From contig JAIVFI010000003.1 in assembly GCA_025558095.1 (NCBI GenBank), forward strand, positions 496,001-560,000: a DNA stretch of 64,000 bases, in the 5' to 3' direction. This DNA comes from Hyaloraphidium curvatum (lineage: Eukaryota; Monoblepharomycota; Hyaloraphidiomycetes; Hyaloraphidiales; Hyaloraphidiaceae). A model generated the notes under the pieces. It was not told where the DNA came from. It ran no database searches and was given only the letters and a program-made list of their open reading frames with translations. The position numbers and the translations under genes are program-made. The first letter of the stretch is position 1; the number at the start of each line of letters is the position of its first letter. This document shows, in pieces, positions 55,417 to 64,000 of the stretch.

Positions 55417-56796
55417 ATTGTTTGGAGCTTGGAGCTCGGAGCACAGGACACGTTGAGGCAAAGCACGGGTGCTGCGGCGCGAAGAGCCGGGGCAGTGTTT
55501 GCGGTGTCGAGTGCAATTCTCTCAGTTTCAATTGCCGCCGCCTTATGTACCTTGCGGAGCGCTAGGTTAGGTCACGCGGCCCCTCTGCTGCTCCCTGGCC
55601 TCGCACGCGGTCCTGGAGGGTCGCTCGGTCGTCGCGGGACCTCTGCGAGCTTCAGGGAGGCACCGCCGGGGGCGGCGCGGCGCCCGGAAGCGGTGGGGCG
55701 CCCGCGGGATTCCCGGGCCTCCCCCTGGATCTTTTGACGCGCTGGAGTCTCCTGGGCATCTTCCGGCGCTCCGACGGCGAGCGCCAGACCGAGAGGGCTC
55801 TCCTCGGCCGAGAAGCCTCACCGGACCGATGGCGTGTCGTTTCGAATTCGCCAACCGAGGAACTGGAGCCCAAAAGTCATGTCAGCTTTACATTCCGTCG
55901 TGGATGAGCAAGTCCTGGCGCTCCACGGCCCATGCTTTGTCTTCCGTGGTTCCAAGAAGTAGATGCCTTGCGGAATCCCACTCGCGCGCAGCGAGCGTCG
56001 GCGATCGCGGATCCGCGGTACCCAAGCAATTCCAGGCCAATCTTAAACCGTGGCCAAAGCTGGAAACGTGCCGAAAGAACTTGTGTGCTGCAATATCTCC
56101 CCGAGAGGTGGTGCAACGAACCGGCGGGCCTGATCCGGACATTCCACCGAGCGGAACCCATTATCGACCCCCGGATCACCTCAGAAAAATGCTTAAAATC
56201 CGGATGCCGCGCATTCGTGTTCAGCTCAGCGGGATTGAAGTTTCGGGAGCGGAGGCCGTCGGGGACAACATCACTTGGAACCGCGGATCCCCCAATCCCC
56301 CTCCGGCTCCAAAACGGGGCGGTCGCGCCGTAATCTCTTTCATTCACTTTCTATCCTTGCTGAGGCGCGAGCGGGAGTCAAGGCGGCCAGAGAAAAGCGT
56401 TGCAGCGCGTGTTGCGTTGGAGTGTGTTTGGGTGGACGGTCGACTGATCAACTATTGCTTTGCGATCACTGGGCTGATCGCCCTCCGAAGCTCGAACGTT
56501 GGCTGCGGTCTACAGGCAGATCTATCCTTGAAAACGACGCAATTACCAGCGTGATGATGTGAACGTTTTCATGTGGGCCCTGGAGCGTCTCGACCCCCGG
56601 GACTGAGCCCGCGACGGTGATGCTCATCTTGGCGGCGATGGAGGCAACGATTTGGGACAGGATATCGCGTTCGACTTTTGTATTCTTGCTGCATTATCAC
56701 TTGTTGCTTCCGGGTATCGACAATGAACGGTTCCTGCACCTGCACTCCGGGCATCACGCGTCTCAAGTCCGCCGCACCTGCCCCGACGACGCCGCC
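55417..56796. other. Longest gene-free stretch of the window
   Basis: 1.38 kb between the unknown gene's start and the end of the next minus-strand gene. Base composition is clearly less GC-rich than its flanks from about 55830 to 56560. Open frames on both strands in this part have no motif, poor start context and no consistent codon bias, so I do not call them. It could hold an unannotated non-coding RNA or decayed element; none is recognisable. Confidence 0.5.
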
Positions 56797-58232
56797 TCAC
56801 CCCTCGGCCTCGAGCATCACCGCCTTCCTCACCCTGTCCCACATCTTCTGTCTCTCCGCCTCGCTCCTCCTCTTTTCCTCCTCCAGCTCCGCCCTGACCG
56901 CCTCCAGCTCCCTCTCCAGCTCTCCCACTCTCCCCTGGGCCCCCTTTGCCCCCTGGAGCTCCCTCTCTAGCCCCTCGGCCTTCGCGACCGCCACCTCCAA
57001 ACCGCGCAGCGCCTCCCTCGCGCGGGCCTCCCACCTCGCCGAACGCCGCTGCGAGTCGGCCAGCTGCGCCGAGAGGTAGCCCAGCTGCCGGCGGTGGAAC
57101 TCTTCACGCCCTTCAGCGAGCCGGAGCAGCGCGGAAGAGTAGGCGGAGAAGCCGGGCACTGTGATGGAGGCGTCCGCGGGGCGCGGGGGCGAGTCGTCGC
57201 CCGAGGCGCCGGGGGAGGAGAAGGCGGTGCCTGCCGTGTCGGGCTGGGGCGTGCCGCCGCCGCTCGAGGCCGAGTCGGGGCTCGCGGTCGCGCGGATGGG
57301 GGTGGGGCGGCCGGTGGCGGCGCGGGAGCTGCCCGGGCCGGCGCTTCCGGGGGTGCTCTTGGGGTCGGCGAAGCGGGCGCGATATTCGGGATGGGGGTCG
57401 CGGCGCAGGGTGAGGACCATGCCGTCGAGGAGCGAGGGCGAGGCGGGTTCGGCGATCGTCTGCGAAACGGCACAAGGCAAATTCAGCACATCGGGGCTAA
57501 CACGAACTTGCATGCATGTACGGAGCTTACCTCGGCGGACCGCTCCCCGCGCTGCTCAGCGTCGCCAAACAGCCTGCCCCTCCCGTGCGCAAAGCGCGTG
57601 ATCTCGTCGTCGTCCTCCTCGTCCTCTTCATCGGCGTGCTCCTGCTCGTCGCCGCGCTGGGGTATGATGCGCTCCGTGACGGGGCCGAACGAGACCGACT
57701 GCGACCGCGGCCGCTGCGGCGTCTCGCCGACAATGTCCGATTCGGGGGCGGGGGGGCGTGCGGGCTGGCGCTGCGCGGCCCTTGTCGGCGCTGCCTTTGT
57801 GGGGGTCGGGGCCGCCGAGTGCCTGCTGCGCTTCGAGGGCGGCGCGGAGCCCTTGCCGCCGACCAGCGGGTCGCTGGGGCTGCTCGCCGACGACTCGGAG
57901 CCGTTCCTGCCCCGCCGGCCGGGCCTGTTCGGGGAGCTCTCCTGGGCCGCAGCGGGCACGCCGTCCACCTGGTCGGTGCTTGCTGCGTCGCCCCGCTTGC
58001 GCTTCTGCAGCCTGCGGCGCGGCGCGGGCGGCGAGCCGTCGTTCTTTGCGGGCGAGTCGGGCATCTCGGGGTAAATCTCTGCGAGCTTCTTGCGGCGCGA
58101 CGAGTTCGGGTGGTCCTCGCTCTTGACGGCGGTCGCCGGTGCGGGCAGCTCAAGCGCGTCGCCCGACTTGGGAGCGATCCAATACGGCGTCGGTGGCTGG
58201 CGGCTGCGCTTCACAACGGAAGGCGTTGTCAT
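56797..58232 (-). CDS. Predicted nuclear protein with C-terminal coiled coil, unknown
   Basis: Exons 58232-57531 and 57459-56797; 454 aa; 71-bp intron (GTAAGC...CGCAG, phase 0). The N-terminal half is basic, SP/TP-rich and disordered ([29 protein letters not shown] as [23 protein letters not shown]), with a DE-rich stretch ([12 protein letters not shown]). After the intron a conserved-looking segment, [20 protein letters not shown], is followed by a Ser/Pro linker and a ~100-residue coiled coil ([40 protein letters not shown]) running to the end. SP/TP sites suggest CDK phosphorylation. It starts 151 bp from PPCS on the other strand. A GTGAGG near the stop (56790s) leaves an alternative 3' exon possible. 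No family assigned. Confidence 0.65.
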
Positions 58233-58383
58233 GATCCACCCGACCGAGGTGTCGACGGTTGGTGCGGGGACAGCCGTCCCCGCGGTTCGGCCGCTCGCGG
58301 ATCAAGCGACGGAGTCAGAGTCCGTTGCAGGACACCTCACACACTCCACACCCCGCTTCCGCCCGAGCAAACACCGCATCGCC
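58233..58383. promoter_or_regulatory. Short divergent promoter between the nuclear coiled-coil gene and PPCS
   Basis: 151 bp separate the two ATGs (58232 minus, 58384 plus), the shortest clear bidirectional promoter in the window apart from ICMT/ERF4. No motif assigned. Confidence 0.45.
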
Positions 58384-59587
58384 ATGGCGGGGCCCGCGAA
58401 GAAGCCGAAGCTGGACCATTCCGACGGCCCGGCGCCGCCCGCGTTCGACTACGCCGCCTGGCTGCTGCGCAACCCGCCCGACTCGCCGCACGACGCAGAC
58501 GTGGCCCGCATCGCAAAGTTCGTCGGCACGCAGCTGGAAAAGGGCCGCCGGATCGCGCTCGTCACGTCGGGCGGCACCACCGTGCCGCTGGAGCGCAACA
58601 TGGTCCGCTTCGTGGACAACTTCTCGGCCGGCACGCGCGGCGCCGCCTCGACAGAGCACTTCCTGCGCGCGGGCTACGGCGTCGTGTTCCTGCACCGCCA
58701 GCACTCGCTGCTGCCCTACTCGCGCCACTACTCGCACTCGCGCCACTGCTTCCTCGACTTCATGTCCGGCGGCAAGGACGGGCGCGTGGAGGTGCTGCCC
58801 GAGTACGCCGGGGAGATGCGGACGGTGCTGGAGGAGTACAGGCGGGCGCAGGAGCAGGAGCAGCTGCTCATGGTGCCGTACGTCACCGTGCAGTCGTACC
58901 TGCACTTTCTGCGCGAGATCGCGCGCGCCCTGGAAAAGGCGGGCTCCTCGGCCTTGCTTTACCTCGCCGCGGCCGTCAGCGACTTCTACATTCCCCGGGA
59001 CGAAATGGTGGGACCGGCGCGGGGCTGCCACGGGCTCTGCCGATGGCTTGATGCCAAGCATGACTCCACAGGCGGAGCACAAGATCCAGTCCAGCGGCGG
59101 CGGCCTCGAGCTCCGCCTCGATCCCGTCCCCAAGTTCCTCAAGCCCCTCGTCGGCGAATGGTGCCGCGACGCCTACGTCATCTCCTTCAAGGTCGCTGCC
59201 CCGCCGCTTCCTCGCGACCGCGGCTGACGTCCCTTCCTGCAGCTCGAGACGGACCCGGCGCTCGTGGTGCCCAAGGCCCGCGAGGCGCTGGCCAAGTACG
59301 GGCACCAGCTCGTGGTGGCCAACATGCTCACGAACCGCAAGAAGGTCGTCACGCTCGTGACGGCCGAGGACGAGAAGGAGCTGCACATGTCGGACGTGGA
59401 GCTGGAAAAGGGGCACGAGATCGAGGAGAAGCTGATACCGGCGTGCATCGAGGCGCACGACGCGTGGATCAAGGACCTGAAGGTGGGCAGCGCGGTCGCG
59501 GCGCGCGGGCGGTGCTGACGTAGAACGTTGCAGGAGTTTCGGGACGGGCAGCTGGAGGCGCCGGCGCCCGGGATGGTCGAGGAGTGA
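58384..59587 (+). CDS. CAB2: Phosphopantothenate-cysteine ligase (PPCS / Cab2), CoA biosynthesis
   Basis: Exons 58384-59007, 59072-59191, 59243-59482 and 59534-59587; 345 aa; introns of 64, 51 and 51 bp. Eukaryotic monofunctional PPCS: after a short basic N-terminus come [20 protein letters not shown] and [17 protein letters not shown] (nucleotide and phosphopantothenate binding), then [56 protein letters not shown] and [11 protein letters not shown]. It joins 4'-phosphopantothenate and cysteine using ATP or CTP, step 2 of CoA synthesis in the cytosol. The last intron (59483-59533, with CTGAC) replaces a poor Ala/Arg tail by [17 protein letters not shown]. The second donor is GTCGCT, atypical for this window. 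Confidence 0.93.
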
Positions 59588-59700
59588 ACGGGACCGGCCT
59601 TGTCTTGATATGCTGCTTCTTCATTCTACAGCTACAGATGATGATCGCCAATACAGCGGAACCGTGCCCACAAGCCCTGTGCCTCGTCTCTCCCGCTCCT

Positions 59701-62700
59701 TCACTGGGACTTCGCGTTGGGCTGCATCTGGGGCGCTGCGACCAGGTTGCGCCCGACGGGGCTGATCGACCGGGAGCGCAACGTGGCCGCCTTGCCGGCA
59801 ACGGGATCGAACTTGGCGAGGAGGTCGGCGACCTTGTGGATGGATTCGGTCTGAACCCCGTCCGAAGCGGGTGCGGCAGCGGGCTGGGCGACCTGCTCTT
59901 GCACGGCGGCAGGCGCAGGCGTGGCCTCCGCTTCCGAGTGCACGGCTTCGGCCTCCTGCTGCGGCTGCTCCGCGGCGGGCGCCTCCGTCGCCGCGGGAAC
60001 CGAAACCGATTCGGGCACAGGCTCGGGCACATCGGGCACGGCCTCGACGGCGGGTGCCTGCTGCTCCGGCTCCTGGACCTCCGCTTGCGGTTCGGCCGGC
60101 GCCGCCTCCGCAACGACCTCAGCAACGGCCTCCTCCTGCTTCTGCTGCTCCTCCGTCGCAAGAATCTCCGTCGCCTCGGGTGCTGCCTCTCCGTTCGCCT
60201 CGCTTGTGGGCTCGACGGGCATCTCCACCTCGTCCACGACGGCAGCGGCCGCCTCCTCGGCGACGTCCGCGCTCGACGGGGCGCTGACGACGTCGGCCTG
60301 GGGCTCCACGACGGTGGAAGCCTCCTCGACCACGACGGCTTCGACCTCGGGCTGCGGCTGCGCCTCGGCGGTGCTTGCCGCGGCGAGGGGCCTCAGGTCC
60401 GTCTCTGACGAGTCCCGCGGCAGGGCGGCGATGAGAGATCCGAGGTCTCCGAACAGGTCCGTGGGCGTGGTCTGCTCCGACTTGAGCTCCAGCGACATCT
60501 CCGCGGCCCGGGTCACCTCGTACGACGACGCGGGCTTGGGCAGCTGGCGCTCAAAGTAGACGACGGTCGAAACGACCTTCATCTCGGCCGCCGTCTCGAC
60601 CTCCTGCGCGGCCGCGCTCTGCACTTCGGTAGCGGTTCCGGCCATGCGCTTGGCGAGCCTCTCGGCAGCTGCCATCTGCGCCTCCAGCTTGGTCAGGTCG
60701 GCGAGGAAGCCCTTACGGATCTCGAGCATGGTGCCCTCGGCGAGGATGTCGTTGAAGTGCTTCTGCAGCTTTTCGAGCTGGACCCTGGCGGCGTCCTGGG
60801 TCTCGTTGACGAGCGGAGAGACCTGCGCGAGCTTGGTGGCGTACTCGGCTTTGGCGGCGTCCAGGTCCTCCCTCATGCGGTTCAGCTTGGCGATGAAGTT
60901 GCGCCCCTGCTGCGTGATCTGTACCGAGATGACGTGCTGCACGGCGAGAAGCATCTCGATGTCGTCCGAGCACTGCGTACAGTAGGTCAGCGTGCACATT
61001 CTCCAAGACCGGCATGCCTCGCTTACCCTCTTGGTGGCAGCATCAAACTCCCTGTGGAACTTGGCGGCGCGATCGGCAACGACCTTATCGTACCGTTCGA
61101 GCGAGTCCAGCGGACGCTCGCCATCGAAAGAAATGTTGAAGCGGCCCTTGAGGGGAGCGACGGCAGCCGCGGCTTGCGACAGCGCCCTGTTCAGCTCCGC
61201 ACGTTCCTGTGTCGTTGCGTGGGATTAGGCGACATCATCCTGATGTGCACAATTTACCCACGTTGGCCAGCTTCTCCTTTTCTCGCTCCCAGTCCGCGAT
61301 CTTGGCCCTGTACATCTCGACCTTCTTGGTGATCTCGGCGATCGCGTCCTTGTCCGCCTTGATGGGCATGCTCCGTGCGACCCGCACGTTCCTCGTCAGC
61401 CGATCGGTGAGGTACACAACGAGCCGGCCTCGGTCGCGCAGGTTCTCGCACGCCTGCTCCAGGGCCGTCTCGGCTTCGGTCGCCTCGATCTTTGCCCTGA
61501 TTGTCGAGACCTTGCCGTCCACGGGAACCACGTTGCGGAACTCGGCCATGGGCCGCGCGACAGACACTCCGAGGTACTTGGCAACGTCGCGGAAGTGCGA
61601 TTCGTTGCGCGCCTCTGCGAGGGTCCTCTTGATGAGCTCGAAAGGACCGTCGCAGGCGTCGAACTCGGCGCCCTGGAACGCTCCGGTGGCCTTGATGTCC
61701 TTCAGCATGCCCTGAAGCTTCTCGATGCACTGCGAGACGTATGCCTCCGTCGGGAAGGGGCGGACTTTGTGTGCGTTTTTGACCTCCTCCTGCTCCGTCA
61801 TGTCAGCTGCGGCGCGGCACTGCAGGTCGGTCATGGTGACAAGCGACGGGTAGCGCTCCAGCATGAAGCGGACGAGGCTGGGGTGGTTGCCCATGGTTGC
61901 GTGGGCGAGCATGGTCAGGCCGTCGTTGTCGCGGTGCTCGAAGTTGACGCCCTCGGCGATCAAGAACTTGATCGACTGTGCGGATGCTGGTCAACGTGCG
62001 GTCAAGCTCGGTATCCGGATGACGCACCTCGACCTGACCGCGCTGCGCGGCAAGCAGCAGGGGAGTCCTGCCGCGGTGGTCGCACGCGTTGAGAAGCTCC
62101 TTGTCTTCCACGGCCAGAGTACGCAGCACAGAAACGGATCCCGTCAGCGCAGCGACATGGGCCAGCGTGTATCCCTCCTTGTCCGCCTTCATGAGGTCGG
62201 GACGGCGCGTGAGGAGCAACTCCACCACCGGCAGGCGCTGCTGGTCAAGAGCCAGAAGCAGGGCAGTGGCGCTGAAGGAGTCGGTGGCGTCCAGCAGAGC
62301 CGGCTGGACCGCAAGCAGGCACCCGCAAACTTCGACGTGTCCGCGGAGGGCCGCAACATGGAGCGCAGTCCGGCGCGTTTCATCGGTGTGCTCAGGCTTC
62401 GCTCCCTTCTCGAGGAGGAAGTTGACGATGTGGAGGTGCCCGTTGCTGCACGCCTCGATGAGCGCCGTCCATCCACGACCGTCCGCCCAGTTCACGTGCT
62501 CCGACTGCGGGTAGTGGTGGAGCAGCGACTTGACGCAGCTGCAAAGCCGCGTAAGTTGGTGCGCTGCACCATGGGCAATCGAACTCACTCCAGGTGACCG
62601 TTGCGAGCCGCGAGCTGAAGAGCCGAAAACTTGGAGCGGTTGGTGGGGATGTACCTCGAGCCCGAGTCCAGGAGCAAGTCAACGACTAGCAAACGGCAGC

Positions 62701-63457
62701 TTCAGTCTTTGTCCTAACCGAGGGTCGCTTTAAGGGCCCACCAGGGGTGCTCCCGAAGCATGATGCGTGCATGAGCGGAGTGAGTCCATCCTGGTCTTCC
62801 ACGTCGACATTTGCTCCACGGTCGAGAAGCAGAGTAACGGCTGAAGCACAGGTCAGAAGATGCAATGGGGACGTCCGCGCGACTCACTCGAGAGCTTTCC
62901 ACCGATGGCTGCCCAGATGAGGGCATTCTTCCCCTTCCCGTCTACGGTTTTCAGGTTGGCCTTGTTGTTGAGGAGCAGGCGGATCATGTCGTCGCGTCCT
63001 GGGAGAAACAGTGTCATTGGGTGTTGTTTCCATCCCTCTCCATCCGGCGCCCACCTTCTTGCGCGGCAAACATGAGTGCGGTGTGGTGGAGCTATAGATG
63101 GGTCCGTCAGTCCGACAGCTGGGAGTCCGACCGGGAAATCCGACCCACAGTGTCAATCTCGCAGTCGGCCGACATGCCCTTCTCAATGAGGTGGGCCAGC
63201 GCGTGCAGGTCGGCCCTCTGCGTGGCCGCGCACCATTGCTGCACTTCGGGCGATGCCTCCTCAAAGACGCCAATGGAAGCCGCATCGATCTTGTGGCGCT
63301 TGGCCGGCGGGTCGACTGCCGGGCGGGGTCCTGTCGGGGCCTGCACAACCGGCGACAGTGGGCTAGACGGCGCGCTGTCCTTGCCGCTGCCGGGAGCTCC
63401 GCCGAGCTTGGCGCCCTTGTGCATGCGCAGCGAGCCGAAGCCCAACGCGCTCTTCAT
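59701..63457 (-). CDS. Large ankyrin-repeat protein with C-terminal coiled coil
   Basis: Nine exons, minus strand: 63457-63149, 63091-63055 (37 bp), 62998-62888, 62840-62742, 62685-62589, 62538-62028, 61975-61262, 61206-61027 and 60972-59701; all frames close; 1109 aa. About ten ankyrin repeats span roughly 95-430, for example HHTALMFAAQEGRDDMIRLL, GLTPLMHASCFG, GWTALIEACSNGHLHIVNFL, RTALHVAALRGHVEVCGCLL and GRTPLLLAAQRGQVE. Then come helical coiled-coil segments (about 490-790: AKIEATEAETALEQACENLR; KADKDAIAEITKKVEMYRAK; LNRMREDLDAAKAEYATKLA) and an acidic Ala/Glu/Pro/Val-rich tail (about 850-1070). It is probably a cytoplasmic scaffold. Exons in the ankyrin part are small and roughly repeat-sized; introns are 47-57 bp. 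No enzyme domain. It ends 113 bp from the convergent PPCS stop. Confidence 0.82.
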
Positions 63458-63717
63458 CGCGAGGACTGTTTGGGGGCTCTGTTTACGTTGGTGGGGAGCG
63501 GCGGCGTCAGGAGCTGCCGCGCGAGCGCGCGGGCAAGAACGCCCGGGACGCCACGTGCCTACACACGATGTCTTCGATCGTCGTGGGTTTGAGTGGCACA
63601 GGTCTCGCGATGGGGCGCAGGAGCAATGGGATTCGAGGTGCGAGTGCTGGGTGGCTGACGTGCGCCAAACGGGGTCCATGCGGTCCAGGACCTAGGCGAG
63701 ATTCCGCGGCAGTCGCA
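63458..63717. promoter_or_regulatory. Divergent promoter region of the ankyrin gene and the terminal secreted-protein gene
   Basis: 260 bp between two outward-facing starts. The ankyrin frame is open upstream to 63679, but no second plausible start is needed. No specific element identified. Confidence 0.4.
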
Positions 63718-64000
63718 ATGCTGTCGCTCCTCAGAAACCCAGGATCCCTCTTCGGCATTGCTTGTGCCCTGTTTCTTCTCTTGGGATCCTCGGTCGTCTC
63801 CGCATCCTCGCGCCGTGTACCGCGAAATGGGAACCTCCGCTCCTACGGCAAAGACGGGGCGGTTCCGGCCTTCGCATCGCCGCGTCGGGTACCGCGAAAC
63901 GGCCAGGAAAGCAACCTCCGTTCACACGGCATCGATGAACCAGTGTCGATGTTCCGTCGGCAGAACGGAACGGCGATTCAATGCCAGCTCGAGCTGTTCA
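63718..64000 (+). CDS. Secreted protein, 5' part only (runs off the window)
   Basis: An open frame from ATG 63718 to the window end, 94 codons and no stop, so it is missed by searches that require a stop. Residues 1-28 are a clear signal peptide (FGIACALFLLLGSSVVSASS). Directly after it an internal repeat appears: RRVPRNGNLRSYGKDGAV then RRVPRNGQESNLRSHGIDEP, about 26-28 residues apart. No family recognised. It could be an effector- or matrix-like secreted repeat protein; the rest lies beyond the window. Confidence 0.6.
   Translation, partial: MLSLLRNPGSLFGIACALFLLLGSSVVSASSRRVPRNGNLRSYGKDGAVPAFASPRRVPRNGQESNLRSHGIDEPVSMFRRQNGTAIQCQLELF

Noticed and set aside
55829-56554. 241-aa plus-strand open frame
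   Set aside because: No motif, mixed composition, Cys/Arg/Pro scatter typical of non-coding, and a competing minus-strand frame of similar length.
1-64000. CRISPR array, operons, prokaryotic origin
   Set aside because: No repeat-spacer pattern; spliceosomal introns throughout and a U2 gene show nuclear eukaryotic DNA.
1-64000. Transposon or integrated viral element
   Set aside because: No transposase, reverse transcriptase, integrase or terminal repeats found; the only long inverted repeat is the U2 pair.

Overview
This is nuclear DNA from a GC-rich (roughly 60% or more) eukaryote with short, dense spliceosomal introns. I reconstructed about 95 introns in 27 genes. Nearly all are 47-72 bp, most often begin GTGGGT or GTGAGT, end CAG/TAG, and often carry a CTGAC/CTAAC-like branch site close to the 3' end. 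The gene set points to an early-diverging fungus, probably chytrid-like: fungal-type HIS1 and a Sur7/claudin-like protein sit beside families usually lost in yeasts (two copines, a full BRCA2 with DNA-binding domain, ALDH7). The clade is an inference; no name can be proved from this window.

Layout. 1-4208: 3' part of a UBR1-type E3 ligase. 4603-5466: Nudix CoA diphosphatase. 5746-5983 (minus): U2 snRNA gene copy A. 6655-8489: secreted LRR/Cys-repeat protein. 8690-10561: TMEM184-like protein. 10663-14643 (minus): cytosolic-type LeuRS. 14952-16917: copine 1. 17460-18002: small membrane protein. 18109-20375 (minus): ALDH7-type dehydrogenase. 21249-21486: U2 copy B. 21762-23430 (minus): F-box/WD40. 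23615-25536 (minus): copine 2. 25860-32570 (minus): giant membrane-anchored coiled coil. 32952-39324: three members of an unrecognised zinc-finger-like family, interleaved with a Sur7-like protein and a small heat-shock protein. 39449-41496: divergent ICMT (Ste14) and ERF4/GOLGA7 genes whose starts meet. 41588-49957 (minus): BRCA2. 50225-51302 (minus): HIS1. 51570-52569: SRA1-domain protein. 52811-55416: two unknown genes. 56797-58232 (minus): nuclear coiled-coil protein. 58384-59587: phosphopantothenate-cysteine ligase. 59701-63457 (minus): ankyrin/coiled-coil protein. 63718-end: start of a secreted protein.

Most striking observation: both U2 snRNA genes appear to be interrupted by the same 56-bp GT-AG mRNA-type intron. 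Its removal yields a ~182-nt U2 and creates a perfect 7-bp stem IIa. The two copies lie in ~570-bp nearly identical inverted arms 15 kb apart. Other points of note are an E-to-Q change at the expected general-base glutamate of the ALDH7-like protein, a divergent Ras-processing gene pair starting at one CCATGG, a BRCA2 with five BRC repeats and a complete helical-OB-tower DNA-binding domain, and a 112-residue (16-heptad) tandem repeat in the giant coiled coil.

Gene models were built by eye from frame continuity, splice signals and family conservation. Internal exon joins are generally secure; N-terminal starts are less so and are flagged where doubtful.
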